In this document: one piece after another, positions 45,704 through 55,985 of the stretch
Layout: each line of letters opens with the position of its first letter
Position numbering within the stretch: position 1 is the stretch's first letter
Assembly: GCA_017893485.1 (NCBI GenBank)
Contig: CM030358.1
Span: 146,571,393-146,635,392, forward strand
From: Hemerocallis citrina
Taxonomy: Eukaryota; Streptophyta; Magnoliopsida; Asparagales; Asphodelaceae
Length of the DNA stretch: 64,000 nt
Reading direction: 5' to 3'
Notes under the pieces: model-generated
Told to the model about the DNA's origin: nothing
What the model saw: only the letters and a program-made list of their open reading frames with translations
Database searches by the model: none
Translations under genes and position numbers: made by a program

Positions 45704-46123
45704 GGCAAAATTTAAAAAAACGTCACAATAGTTTGGCGCTGTTTAAAAAAAAGTCACAATAGTTTGGCGCTGTTTAAAAAAAGGTCACAAAACTTCGACT
45801 TTTTAAAAAAACCGCACAATGTTTAGCTTTCAACTCACGGAGTTATCCAACCGTTAACTGGGATAATAGTTATGTAATGTTTTTTTAAAACAAATGGAAA
45901 CTTTTGTGATGTTTTTTAAAACAGAATAATAGTTCTGTGTTTTTTTTTTAAACAAAACAATAGTTTTGTGATGTTTTTTTAAACATTACGTATAACCCAG
46001 TTAACGGTTGGATAACTTCGTGAGTTGAAAGTTAAACATTGTGCGGTTTTTTTAAAAAGTCAAAGTTTTGTGACGTTTTTTTAAACAGAGCCAAACTATT
46101 GTGACGTTTTTTTAAATTTAGCC
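45704..46123. mobile_element. Mutator-like foldback MITE
   Basis: The 420-bp element has ends GGCAAAATTT and, inverted, GGCTAAATTT, with a 9-bp target duplication TATTAAGTT at 45695-45703 and 46124-46132. Long inverted arms contain AAAAAAACGTCACAATAGTT and AACTCACGGAGTTATCCAAC with their inverses on the other side. A 36-bp piece (GTCACAATAGTTTGGCGCTG plus the T/A run) is doubled in the left arm only. The 9-bp duplication suggests a Mutator-like element. There is no coding capacity. Confidence 0.88.
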
Positions 46124-46132
46124 TATTAAGTT

Positions 46133-46799
46133 AGCCAGATAACTGTACATGCTTATATGTGTGCAATGTGCATCTCCTTTCTAATACAAGGGAAGTGCAT
46201 TTAAAATTGTTGCTAAATTTTACATTCTGATGGTTTGAATGTTAACAATTTGTTTGGACGATGGTTTAATTGTTAAAATTAACAATTTATTTTGATGATT
46301 AAAAGTCTCAAATTTGGGGCTTATGGGGCTTGTATGAAATTTTTTTGAAGTATATTATTAGAGGATAATAGAATATTTACATGAGGAATTCAAATTATTT
46401 CTCCTATTATTAACTTAAAATTTGCTAGTGGAAAACCATTGAGAATGTGTATTTGTGGAAAAGGTGCATTTTTTACTTCTCTAAAGTATATTTTCCAGGG
46501 AAAATCGTTTGGCAGATTTAAAATAAAAATGTCATTTCACTGGGTAACAATAAAAGGAAAAGGTATTCTTTTCTCTTCTAAAGTTGGAATATTCATTGCC
46601 TAAGAGTTGAGAAAATTTGAAGTGGGATTTTAAATGGGAAAAGCTGTTCTCTCCTGCATTGATACAACCTTACTAAGACTAGCTCAAAATGTTACTGAAA
46701 AGAGAGATTCAACACTGAGAATCATCAAAACCTGCAATCATATACACAGTTCAAATTGCATTAAGACCTGACTAGTAATTTATTCGTGCAGAGCATGTC
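46133..46799. other. Non-coding DNA
   Basis: AT-rich sequence without frames, ends or RNA features that I can support. Confidence 0.45.
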
Positions 46800-46910
46800 T
46801 TAAAAAAAATTTAAAAACTAAAAATAAAAACTCCAACGTAGGGAAGACTCGAACCTAAAACATCCGTTATATTAGTTATATATCTGCGTCATATGCGTTG
46901 ATAGATTTAC
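46800..46910 (-). repeat. SINE-like relic with box B
   Basis: The minus strand reads AACTAATATAACGGATGTTT, then AGGTTCGAGTCTTCCCTA, then an AT-rich tail TTTTTATTTTTAGTTTTT. GGTTCGAGTC is a pol III box B. Closely similar words (AACTAATATAAAGGAGGT, AGGTTCGAGTCCTCACTA) occur at 48583-48625 on the plus strand, so this is a dispersed family. Confidence 0.6.
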
Positions 46911-47394
46911 AAATAATAATAATGTCTTCTCCCATTATAATACATAAACAGAGTTGTCGATCAAAAAAGAGTACTGCTACGTCCGCTATCAATTCAAGTA
47001 CATATTTCTTCACTGCTTTAGGCGGCACACTCCAATAGATGGAAAGATATTCAATGGATGTGAAAAGAGAAAGTACGTGGGGAAACTTTTTAATAGGAGT
47101 GTTACCTGACATAGTGAGATTGGTAGTTGGTAAAGCATTACTCATCAAAAAAATCTGAAGAACAATTAACTCTCTGCCTCTTTGCTGTAAATGCGAGACA
47201 ACAATCTCACAGGAAAATGGCAAACATTATAACCATCTGAAACTATTGATTAGCATTAAAGGTACACAAAGTTGTTTGAAATTTCTCTTCATATAACCCG
47301 CCAAATAGAATATATTTTGCAATACAAAAAGTTCATCTTACAACCAATTTGCACAGGGAACATAATTGACAAAATCGTTAAGAGAAACTGTTCC
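46911..47394. other. Downstream region of the bS20c gene
   Basis: This covers the probable 3' UTR and flank of the minus-strand ribosomal protein gene. The minus-strand frame at 46876-47223 (115 codons) has no family match and no splice support, and I do not call it. Confidence 0.4.
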
Positions 47395-50275
47395 TTAAAC
47401 AGTAGCCACAGGTGCCGGTGTGTACCAACCATGGTGGATTTCCACTGCCTTCTTCCTGCGTGCAAGTCGTGACTTCCTATGTGCCCCGGTGTTTCTGTGC
47501 AGGGTGCCCACCTTAACTGCCTTGTCGATAGCAGAGTAAGCCTCGGCAATCAATTTTTCAATAGGAAGGATCTCCTCAGGTTGAACTTCTGTTTTCTTCT
47601 TGAGCACATCTAGTTCCTCCAAAACCTAGCTCAGGTGCAATATAGTAAGCAACATAATGAAGCTCTGAATAAAATACAATGGAAGCTGATTTGGATTTTA
47701 AAGAAGAATAAACGGGCAAGGAAATAAAGAATCCTATCATCAGCGAACCACAAATGCATTTGCAATACTGCACGTTAACGCACGATAAATTTGGAGGATA
47801 TTAAGCTCCGCAAGTAGGCACCTGTATCAATTTTAGTATCACCAGGATGCACTTGAATTTAATCCACAACCATTTATTCTCAGCTACCAGTCAGTTAATT
47901 ACCACTTATCAGTCCTCAACATACTTATGAAGGTTCTTTATTTTTCATCCTATTGAATTCTCATTAATAAATAACCATTCTCATCATACTACAAACAGAA
48001 AATGGACCACACTGGACAATCCAACATACAGACAAAGAGAGAGTATTCACTTTGCCACAAAATTCTGGAATGAATGGAGTGAAGAGGGCAGGAGTGTGTT
48101 ACTAAATTCTCATTGTACCTCTAAATATTTTGTTGTTTTTTTCAAAACCAGTCTTCTAATAAGTAAATTCATGGGTCCTGAGCTAAAGATCTTCTGATGA
48201 TTTTGTTTACTTTACCTTTCAAGTATACCAACTTGTGACCAAAAAAATAAAAGAAAACAATGACAACAAGGGTAGAAAAAAGAAATAAATAACCGCAATC
48301 CCCATACTACTTCCTAACCCTATCAAACTAAACATGACCTAACTAAGAGTATCCTCCAGCGAATGAGCGCAAAAGCCTCGTGGTGATAGAGTTCTGTCCT
48401 AGCGTCCTTCACCGATGTATCAGAACATCATCCAGATCCAACACGAGGGGCATAAGTGGAAGCGTTATCATCACCTACAAGTGTTTGACACTAATCCTCT
48501 GGTTGTAAGTATAGACATAAATCTCTAATATTATAGTGGGAGAAGGCCTTAGTGTCATTCATAAACCTAGCAACGTGCATAACTAATATAAAGGAGGTCT
48601 CAGGTTCGAGTCCTCACTATGTCAGATTTTTTACTTTAATTTTTTTTAATATATTAAATGTGCATCACACGTGTAAATTACTATCTATCTATCTATCTAT
48701 CTATAATATAATATATAATAACTATTATAATGGAAGAATTGGAGTTGTAAATTCACCTACTTACGTGCAACACACGTGCAACTTTAACTCTCCCATTATA
48801 GTCTTCACATTTACTTTTAAAAATATATAATCTTATTTATTAAGACATGCATCACACGTGTAAATCAGAGTTTTTACTTTAATTTTTTTTTTAAATAATA
48901 TGTGCATCGCACATGTATATTACTAGTTTAACTTTAACGAGAACACAACTTCACAGCCAAATTACTATAGTCTATAATCATTGAAACAAGTAGAGTTGGT
49001 ATCGGGTCCTATTGGGTCAGGTCCTCCATTACCCGGACCCAGATCCGGATTAAAAAAATCTACCCGTCGAGTCCGGTAGCGGTGAATAAAATTTTGAACT
49101 TAAGTATTTTTGCACCCGATACCCTACGGTTCTAACAATTTTTGCACTTAAGTACATGATTAAATATTATATTTCACATCTATCTTCAACAAATACTTTT
49201 ATATGTATATCCCTATAACCTTATTATTCAAATTCCATGTTTTTTGGGGTTATTTTTTAATGGGCCCGGATCCGGATCTAGTCGGTTCTATTTTGAGCAG
49301 CCCTGGACCCGTTAGTGTATCGATCTTATTTTAGGACCCGGACCCGTACAGATCGGGTCAATTCCGGTCCTATGCCGAGTCCGGATCTGGTCCGGGTATC
49401 GGGTAAATGTGACGGTGCTAGAAAAAAGTTATGCTGAATGGATAGTTGGATAGTTGGCATATCTACTTATTATCTAAGCAACTTTCGGCTGTTCAAACTC
49501 AATTGAAAGGTTAATTTCTTCTTCTTCTTTTTTTCTCGTGTCAACTCAGTATTCTTTACTATGAATTGCTGCTAAACACATCTGCAAAAAACACAAAAAA
49601 TGAACTCCCCAAATTCTACGGTGAAAATCTTCTTACAAATGTACAATAAAATCATCTCTAATTAGTGTTTTCCATCACAGAACTAACTAATGGCAATAGG
49701 AAATATGTTGTGATCTAATGTCTCGCAATTTGCACAGAAACCTCCTTCTAATCAGAATGTGATGTTTCTCATAAGTGTGTGTGAAATATCTGAACAAAAA
49801 TAAACATAAAACATACGACATTTTGAGAAGGAGAAAAAAAATGTGAAATGAAAGATATTACCTTCTTCATCCGAGTCTTGATTTCGGACTTGTGAGCCTT
49901 GTTGTAAATCCGTCGCTTCTCCGCTTGCCGAGCTCTCTTCGCCGCGGAGTCCGCCGCCTTCTTCGCCGGCGCCGCTTCACAAACCACTGACCTACCACGC
50001 CCATTCGACTTATCCTTCTCCACCGCCCCCATCCACTCCATCCCTTCAAACCCAAATCCAAATCAAACCCAAATCACAGACTCAACTACTAAGAGAAAGA
50101 TAAAATAGGACTTACTACTGAGAGAGAGATCAGAGGAGAATGCGAGGGAACTGAAGGAATGATGAGGTTGAGATGGGCGAAGGGGGAATCCACCAATGGC
50201 GGTGGTTCTTCTGGGGGAAAGGGTAAAGGGTTTTGGTTGAATGGAAGAGACGCAACAAGAAGCCATGGCCGCCAT
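47395..50275 (-). CDS. RPS20: Plastid 30S ribosomal protein bS20c, nuclear gene with 3 exons
   Basis: Three exons on the minus strand: 50275-50116, 50043-49862 and 47625-47395. They join in frame to 190 codons plus TAA. Junctions are AGTA|GTAAGT...TTTGAAG|GG (intron 72 nt), and AAG|GTAATA...GAGCTAG|GTT (intron 2236 nt). Residues 1 to about 75 are Ser/Pro/Arg-rich with few acids, a chloroplast transit peptide ([14 protein letters not shown] start). The mature part has the S20 core: [49 protein letters not shown] and [20 protein letters not shown]20 binds 16S rRNA early in small-subunit assembly in plastids. The length fits the plant family (about 190-200). No break is visible. The start is the first ATG of the open frame; a second ATG lies three codons on. 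The large intron holds a Helitron and another repeat. Confidence 0.95.
48522..48927 (+). mobile_element. Non-autonomous Helitron in intron 2 of bS20c
   Basis: The 5' end TCTCTAATATTATAGTGGGAG matches the usual plant Helitron start (TCTATA--ATATT---GGAG) after a host A at 48521. The 3' end is a small hairpin GTGCATCGCAC, then ATGTATATTA, and the terminal CTAGT (48923-48927), followed by host T. There is no target duplication and insertion is between A and T, as expected of Helitrons. Inside are a SINE-like box B segment (48583-48625), a (CTAT)n run and further CACACGTG palindromes that may be earlier Helitron ends. No Rep/helicase is present. Confidence 0.75.
48985..49415. repeat. Repeat with GC-rich inverted ends (ACCCGGACCC type)
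   Basis: Both flanks are rich in CGGGTCC, ACCCGGACCC and ATCCGGAT words in opposite orientation (for example ACCCGGACCCAGATCCGGAT near 49030 and its inverse near 49385), around an AT-rich centre. It looks like a MITE, but I could not fix ends or a target duplication. It lies in intron 2 of bS20c. Confidence 0.5.
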
Positions 50276-50434
50276 TGCGTTACCGCCGATAATCGTATCC
50301 GATTCTTCTTCTTGTTCTGGCTCCTTCGGTTTGCTTTGCAGTCTATCCTAAACCCTTATCCCGTTATCTACTGTCGGCAGTGTCCGTTGCACGTGCTTTA
50401 TAATAAGAGTACAAATGTACTAGTATGGTTTTAA
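50276..50434. other. Upstream region of the bS20c gene
   Basis: About 160 bp between the bS20c start codon and the first transposon end. This must hold the 5' UTR and proximal promoter on the minus strand. No clear TATA box was seen. TTATAATAAGAGTACAAATG and the following bases at 50400-50433 are repeated at 52409-52440 on the far side of the transposon cluster. Confidence 0.45.
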
Positions 50435-50818
50435 AGAGCGTTTGGTCCAGCTTAAAATTTGCTTCTCTTCTCCTTTAGAAGGAGAAGCTGGGTCATACGT
50501 ATATTTTGAAAAGCTCTGCAGAAGGAGAAGTAGCTTATTTTTAATAAAGAAAATGAGCTTCAAAAAAAGCCCTCAAGCTTCTGGCTACTCTTTTTTTTTT
50601 TTTTTTTTTTTTTACTTTTTCTCTATTTTTGGCCCTTCCTACATATCAAACCCTAAAAACAAAAATTTTTTCCCCTTCCCCTTCCCTTTCCTCGCCGAAC
50701 ACTCGCGACCAGGGAACACTGCCGTCGAACCCCGCCGTCGAACCTAGTGCACAATAGACCATTTCCCTTTATTTATTTATTAATTTTTAGTGAGTTGTCT
50801 ATAATGAGGAAACACTAA

Positions 50819-51851
50819 GGGTCTGTTCTTTTTTTGCCTCTTATAAGAGATTTACAATAAGAGCCTCTTGTAAGAGCCTCTTTTTGAGATGTTCTTTTAT
50901 ATAAAAATAACCTCTTATAAGAACCTCTTATAAGAGATTTCTGTTCCTTTTTCACCTCTTACAAGAGTTTTTTCTCTACTTTTAGACATTTTTGCCCTTA
51001 CTATATAAGTTCTCCATGGTTGATCTTGTTTTGATTGAACAAAGTTGTAGTTTATAATGAGAGCTGATGCCAAGTTGATCTAATAGTTGTAGAAGCAGCT
51101 CAAACCATTTTAAGTGATTTACTGAACATGTCACTAATCAGCATTAAAAAGTCAATTGTTTTACATAACCTACAACAGGTGGTAAGTTAAACTATTCAAA
51201 CTGCTAATTGCCCATTGATATAAAAATGCAACGAATGACCAGCTGACATCACGGTGAGCACAGGATACTGGCCATTCTGTAGAAATTGCTCGTCTTGGCC
51301 TATATCAACACTGAAATAGTATAGGAAATTCACATGAGTTTGAATTCAAACGAGAGAAATGTTTAAAGCAGTATTAGCTAATAGCTACTAACTTTGTCGT
51401 GTACCACAGATAGTCTGTGGCATCTCTTGTCACATTTATTTGTTCCAGTAGCCCATTTGTTGTGAATGAGTTATCATCATAGGAGTTGATGTCCTCATTG
51501 TACGACTCCCGCGAAAATCCTCCAACCCAATCTATTTTCATCTGAGATATAACAAGGAAAATCAATATCAGACAAATTAAGATTATGTTCATAAAAATGA
51601 AAAAACTGAAACTATCTGTGTAATAAAGAAGATTTGGAAATCATTAATTTAGGGGTAATGTAGTCTTTTTAAGTTATAGAAGACTTTTAAGATTTTGAAA
51701 GAGGCTAGTAGAAGCCATTTAGGTTTAGAAGCAATTTTGAAAGAAATCTCTTATAAGAGGTAAAAAAAGAACACAAAAAAAACTCTTGTAAGAGGTGAAC
51801 CACCTCTTACAAGAGGTAAATCACTTATAAGAGGTAAAAAAGAACACTACC
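50819..51851. mobile_element. PIF/Harbinger-like element carrying a captured gene fragment
   Basis: The 1033-bp element is flanked by TAA (50816-50818 and 51852-51854). Its ends are GGGTCTGTTCTTTTTTTGCC and, inverted, GGTAGTGTTCTTTTTTACC. Subterminal CTCTTATAAGAG palindromes and CTCTTGTAAGAG variants occur at least four times at each side. The 3-bp TAA target and the GG...TGTTC terminus fit PIF/Harbinger. The middle holds two exons and an intron of a beta-galactosidase gene on the minus strand. No transposase is present, so movement would depend on another element. Confidence 0.85.
51201..51541 (-). pseudogene. Beta-galactosidase (GH35) fragment, two partial exons
   Basis: Exon piece 51541-51393 encodes SRESYNEDINSYDDNSFTTN, GLLEQINVTRDATDYLWYTT. 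The splice sites (AAA|GTTAGT and TTTCAG|T) are kept around an 82-nt intron. The next piece, 51310-51201, continues in phase with VDIGQDEQFLQNGQYPVLTV and MSAGHSLHFYINGQLA. These match the plant GH35 region after the catalytic barrel (E--SY-D-SFTT-GLLEQIN-T-D-TDYLWY and VLTV-SAGH-LH-FINGQL). The catalytic glutamates are not included. Similarity stops inside the transposon on both sides, so this is a captured fragment and not a gene. Confidence 0.9.
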
Positions 51852-52376
51852 TAAACCAGATTATATTATGGGCCTTCTCTGATTCTGGATTATATTAACA
51901 AAATTAAGGATTAGTTGATACTAACTGCCTGTTTCGAAATGGTTACTTTATGCCCTTAAAAAATTTCACCAAACGGATCACAGAAAATCATCTTTTATTC
52001 CAAATAATAAATGATTATGTGTTTTGCATGTAACATTTCCTTTGTAAGTTGTAATTTTGCCGAAACTCGGGTAGTCTAAGACTCGAGGGCTGCCCTCACT
52101 CACTCGAGCCTCGAAGTAGCAATTTTCACATTAAATTAGCCGAATAGCTTAAATTGAGTATAAAAGTAGCTTACAATTGATATCTTATGTCAAACAGCTT
52201 CTAGCTTAAAAGTAGCTTTAAAGTTAAAAAAAACTGACTATCCAAACAGTTTCAGCTTTTAATTTCAAAGCTACTTCCTAGCTTCTTCTTCTGAAGTAGC
52301 TTTAAAACCCAAAAAAAAGTTAGGCCAAACGCAACCTTAGTATCACGCAATCATATACACAGTTCAAGTATGGTTT

Positions 52377-52457
52377 TAGTAGACTTAACAAATGTACTAG
52401 TATGGTTTTATAATAAGAGTACAAATGTACTAGTATGGTTTTAGTAGACTTAACAAC
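52377..52457. repeat. Short repeated words flanking the transposon cluster
   Basis: TATGGTTTTAGTAGACTTAA occurs at 52370 and 52435, and ACAAATGTACTAGTATGGTT three times in this neighbourhood (once at 50411). The repeat at both sides of 50435-52337 suggests a local duplication around the insertion. Confidence 0.7.
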
Positions 52458-52922
52458 TAAACTCGATGTTTCCAACGGCGAGTTTAGTTGTTTCATGCTC
52501 ACCGTTGGGACATGGCGAGTTTGGTGCTAAACTTTTTGTGAAACTCGCAGTTCCCAATGGCAAATTCAGTTCAAAATTTTCAATAAAGATTCGCTGCTCC
52601 CAACGGCAATGACATTTATATTAGACTCGGTATTGGGAACAGTGAGTTTAGTTCAAGATTTTCAATGAAGACTCGTCGTTCCTAACAAAGATGACATTTA
52701 TACTAAACATGTTGTTGGGAACGGCGATGATGTAGGAAATTTCACACAAAGTGAAACATTCTATTGGATTTAGTGAATTTTCGGGGGGGAAACTCCATAG
52801 AAACTTTTTTCGAACTAAACTTACTGTTCCCAACAGCGAGTCTAGTGTAAATTTCATCGTCGTTGGGAACGGCAGGTTTTCATTGAAAATTTTGAACTAA
52901 ACTCGTCGTTCCCAACAATGCG
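52458..52922. repeat. Array of inverted repeats (GTTGGGAACGGCGAGTTTAG type), left part
   Basis: The word GTTGGGAACGGCGAGTTTAG and its inverse CTAAACTCGTCGTTCCCAAC alternate, with variants, about ten times over 460 bp, separated by TTCAAAATTTTCAATGAA-type spacers. Neighbouring copies can pair as hairpins. The array breaks at 52922 and resumes at 55854 with the same words. Confidence 0.85.
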
Positions 52923-53844
52923 TGTAACCCTATGTTTCGGTTGTACGTATTTTATTACGCGAATTTCTGTACTTCAATATTCAGATCAAATTTTATTTTC
53001 TTTCTTCTCTTTGGACTCTTTATCGGACATTTTTTCCTTCTTATTAGGACTCAAATATTTTTCGGGACCATTCTAAATTTTTGTGAATTTTTCGATGGGA
53101 GTTTAAATTTAAACCCTGATTAATCATAATCATAATCCTAACCTAATTCTCTAATCCAACATCCAACTCCTCAACCCTCAACCCCCAACTTATTTCTACA
53201 GCTTTTAAAACTTCCCCTTATAGCCTGCTATCCCTATAAATTTATATACATACCTACATACTGCCTAATCCCTACCTATATATAAATTTATATATTACTC
53301 TATATATACACATGCAGCTTACCACCTCATCTTTACTCCTTCTTGTTTTCTTCTTTGCACCTCCAAAACCCAAGCCCTTCCCATCATCCTCTTCATCTGC
53401 CTTCTTCAACCCGAAGCTTCTCAACCCATCGCCACCACCTTTACATCTCCACCACCGAAGATCGTTGTCGTCGCTCTTGCTTGTTATTGTTAGCGTCGCT
53501 AGTACTCGTTGCTTCGCTGTCGTGTTGTCGTTGCCTTCTTGTTGTCTCCTACAGCCTGCACTCGACGTTGTGTCGCTACCTCCTTATTATTGTTTGTTGC
53601 CATTCTTATTGTTGCTGTCATTATTGCTCTCGTTCTTATTGTCATGGACTATAGCCGTTGAGTTTCTCTTCATGCCGTCATTTCACATATATTTTCGAAA
53701 TCGTCGTTATAAGGCAAGTGTTTTCTTGAACTCTCTGCAAGTAGCCTAGTTATCGTCATATTTTATTGTCTAGTTACTTATTCCATGCTATTGATTCAAA
53801 TCTTGAACCGTTAACACACTTCGAATCGTGTTATCGAATATCGT

Positions 53845-54265
53845 ATAACTCTGTCCTGTCGTTTGCCCAAATTTATGCTGGGAATTCGACTTAGTTCCCG
53901 ATCGTGAATCCATGAACTTTGTACATATGAATTGTAGCCATCTGAGTCTAGAATCCAGAACATTTTACGGTTTCATAATACAATTTATAGATTGTGAGAT
54001 ATCATGATTTTGGTACGGTTATATTGTAAATTCCAGAACCGAAACTGTGCACGAAACATACTGTCCTGTCTCTTATACTAAGAATTAGACCATGTTTCCG
54101 ATACTGGATCCAAAACTTTATACATAAAAATTGTAGCCTATCGAGTCTAGAATCCAGAACATCTTATGGTTTCTCAATCCGATTTATAGTTTCTGAGATA
54201 CTGTTGTTTTAGTATTGTAACATTGTAATTTCCAGAACACCAAAACTGTGCACGAAACATCGAAA
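53845..54265. repeat. Diverged direct duplication, about 200 bp
   Basis: AGTCTAGAATCCAGAACAT, ATTTATAG-TT-TGAGATA and AACTGTGCACGAAACAT occur in the same order from about 53940 and again from about 54145, with many differences. It is older than the 118-bp duplication further right. Confidence 0.75.
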
Positions 54266-54710
54266 CCAATAAAGAATTAACTTTTACAGATAGCTACTTT
54301 CTTTAAAATGTATCTTGTGAACATGTGTTGGAATTGGAAGGGAGTCTACTTTCTAGAATCTCTGATCGATCGGATTTGCTTTTCTGTAACAACGGGAAAG
54401 TGAATTTGAACGCAGATAGGTACTGCTGTCTAGAAATTCACCTCTATGTTTTTGCATATAAACTCATTATTTTTCATATTTAATTAATTTAACTATATGT
54501 ATTGTTGTTCTTGTAATAATAACTTGTACTCATATAATAGGTTGATAGATTTTCTCATATAATGCATTGTATACCATTTGATAATTCCATGATAACTACC
54601 TGCGATACATGTACCTGGTTCACTTCTCATACCCATGATTACTGTCTTTGATATTTTTCTTGATTCTTGATTAACTGTCTTGGCACTACCGTTCCACTAA
54701 TCGTACCTAC

Positions 54711-54946
54711 TGCATGTTCCTGATTAATTATTATAAAAGAATAACAAGTCGGGATTATAAGGATACAGCTTAGTAGTGGACAATATAGGGGAGTATCCTC
54801 AGAAGGGGACCTGTGTTTCCTAGAATACTGCATGTTCCTGATTAATTATTATAAAAGAATAACAAGTTGGGATTATAAGGGTACAGCTTAGTAGTGGACA
54901 ATATAGGGGAGTATCCTCAGAAGGGGACCTGTGTTTCCTAGAATAT
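54711..54946. repeat. 118-bp tandem duplication, two copies
   Basis: The unit starts TGCATGTTCCTGATTAATTA at 54711 and again at 54829. It differs at only two or three positions, so it is recent. Confidence 0.95.
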
Positions 54947-55290
54947 TGATTCTTGATTACACGATTTTTGATTACATGATTTTTGATTACATGTATTGAT
55001 ACTATCACTGAAAGACCCGAGTACATAATCATATTGAATTCACTACTTAAGTCTAAACGTCACATGATTGATATGCACCCGAACTTGTAGTATGGGACAC
55101 AGGATTGCGTACATTAGATAAGTTAATAAAATCGATAAACTTGAGATTGACACTAAGCATGATTCTTGATTCATGATTACATAATTCTTGATTCTTGATA
55201 ACATGATTCTTAATTCTTGATTACGTACTTATTAATTACATGATTCATGATTCTTGGTTTCATGATTATTGATTAACTGATCATGTGTTA
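54945..55290. repeat. GATTCTTGATTACATGATT simple repeat region
   Basis: Variants of TTGATTACATGATTCTTGAT recur more than ten times with irregular spacing. Degenerate low-complexity repeat. Confidence 0.75.
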
Positions 55291-55853
55291 CCAATTGATT
55301 ATACTTTGAAATCTTCAGTACACTAGTCTACAGTTGTTGCTTAGATGATCATATTGTTCCAGTTTCTTGCTTTCTTCCTTCTTATATTGTAATATTTTCA
55401 ATAATTGCACTGCTACTTCTTGTGTCTTCTATGTTATATCTTGTTATCTTACAATTCTACTGTTTATTGCTACCTACTGCCCGAAGCTTGCTCTAACGGG
55501 TATTTTTCCCATTTTCTTTGAGTTAATGTTTTTACAGGACAAATGATGATTTACAGAAGGAACTTGATGATCAGACTCTCTAGACGGAATTGCTACAGCT
55601 ATTTCTCTACCACCTCATTGTAATAAATTGTTTATTACATTATTTATTCTCGGTTATTTTGACTTGAATTTCTTGTATATCGGATATTGGTTATTGTATT
55701 CTAGCATTGTTCATGTGATTATTATTATTACCCATGTTGTTAAGCTTACTGGTATTGTACAGCTAATGGTTGATATGAGTTGGTAACTTATATAATTCGT
55801 TGGGCCTTAATTGCGTGCTCGTACATCCGTATAGTGGGAAGCGGGACGTGACA

Positions 55854-55985
55854 GTGAGTCTAGTGTAAATATCCTCGCCATTGAGAACGGTGGGTCTTCA
55901 CTGAAAATTTTGATCTAAACTTGCTGTTGGGAACGACAAGTTTCTCAAAAAAAAAAGATGCTACACTCGCTGTGTTCCAATGATA
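55854..55985. repeat. Array of inverted repeats, right part
   Basis: GTGAGTCTAGTGTAAATATC, GAACGGTGGGTCTTCA and CTTGCTGTTGGGAACGACAA continue the array that stopped at 52922. Confidence 0.8.

Larger units (their letters stand above)
50435..52337. mobile_element. Outer PIF/Harbinger-like element enclosing a second one
   Basis: The left end AAGAGCGTTTGGTCCAGC and the right end, inverted, GGTTGCGTTTGGCCTAAC are imperfect inverted repeats flanked by TTA on both sides. GCTTCTTCTTCTGAAGTAGC-type words near the right end have counterparts at the left (GAAGGAGAAGCTGG). TIRs of the GTTTGG type with a TTA target fit the Tourist/PIF group. The interior holds a younger 1-kb element, a T-run at 50590-50613 and a CCTTCCCC-rich patch. 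The ends match only in part. Confidence 0.5.
52923..55853. mobile_element. 2.9-kb solo-LTR-like insertion
   Basis: The inverted-repeat array is interrupted by a segment that starts TGTAACCCTATGTTTCGG and ends GGGACGTGACA (TG...CA). No coding domain was recognised. The 5-bp flanks (ATGCG and GTGAG) do not match, so a target duplication is not supported. The interior has a TA-rich promoter-like stretch before 53312, a Ser/Leu-rich frame at 53312-53749, and several direct duplications. The general plan resembles the solo LTR at 33921. Whether it is an LTR remains inference. Confidence 0.6.

Noticed and set aside
46876..47223. 115-codon minus-strand frame downstream of bS20c
   Set aside because: It runs into the SINE-like relic, has no recognisable domain and no splice or promoter support.
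51374..51592. An active beta-galactosidase gene
   Set aside because: Only about 85 residues of a protein of roughly 700-850 are present, without catalytic residues, and similarity stops inside a transposon.
53312..53749. 145-codon frame with a signal-peptide-like start
   Set aside because: Ser/Leu/Pro low complexity, located in an LTR-like segment, and an overlapping frame of similar length exists. A possible small protein cannot be excluded but is not supported.
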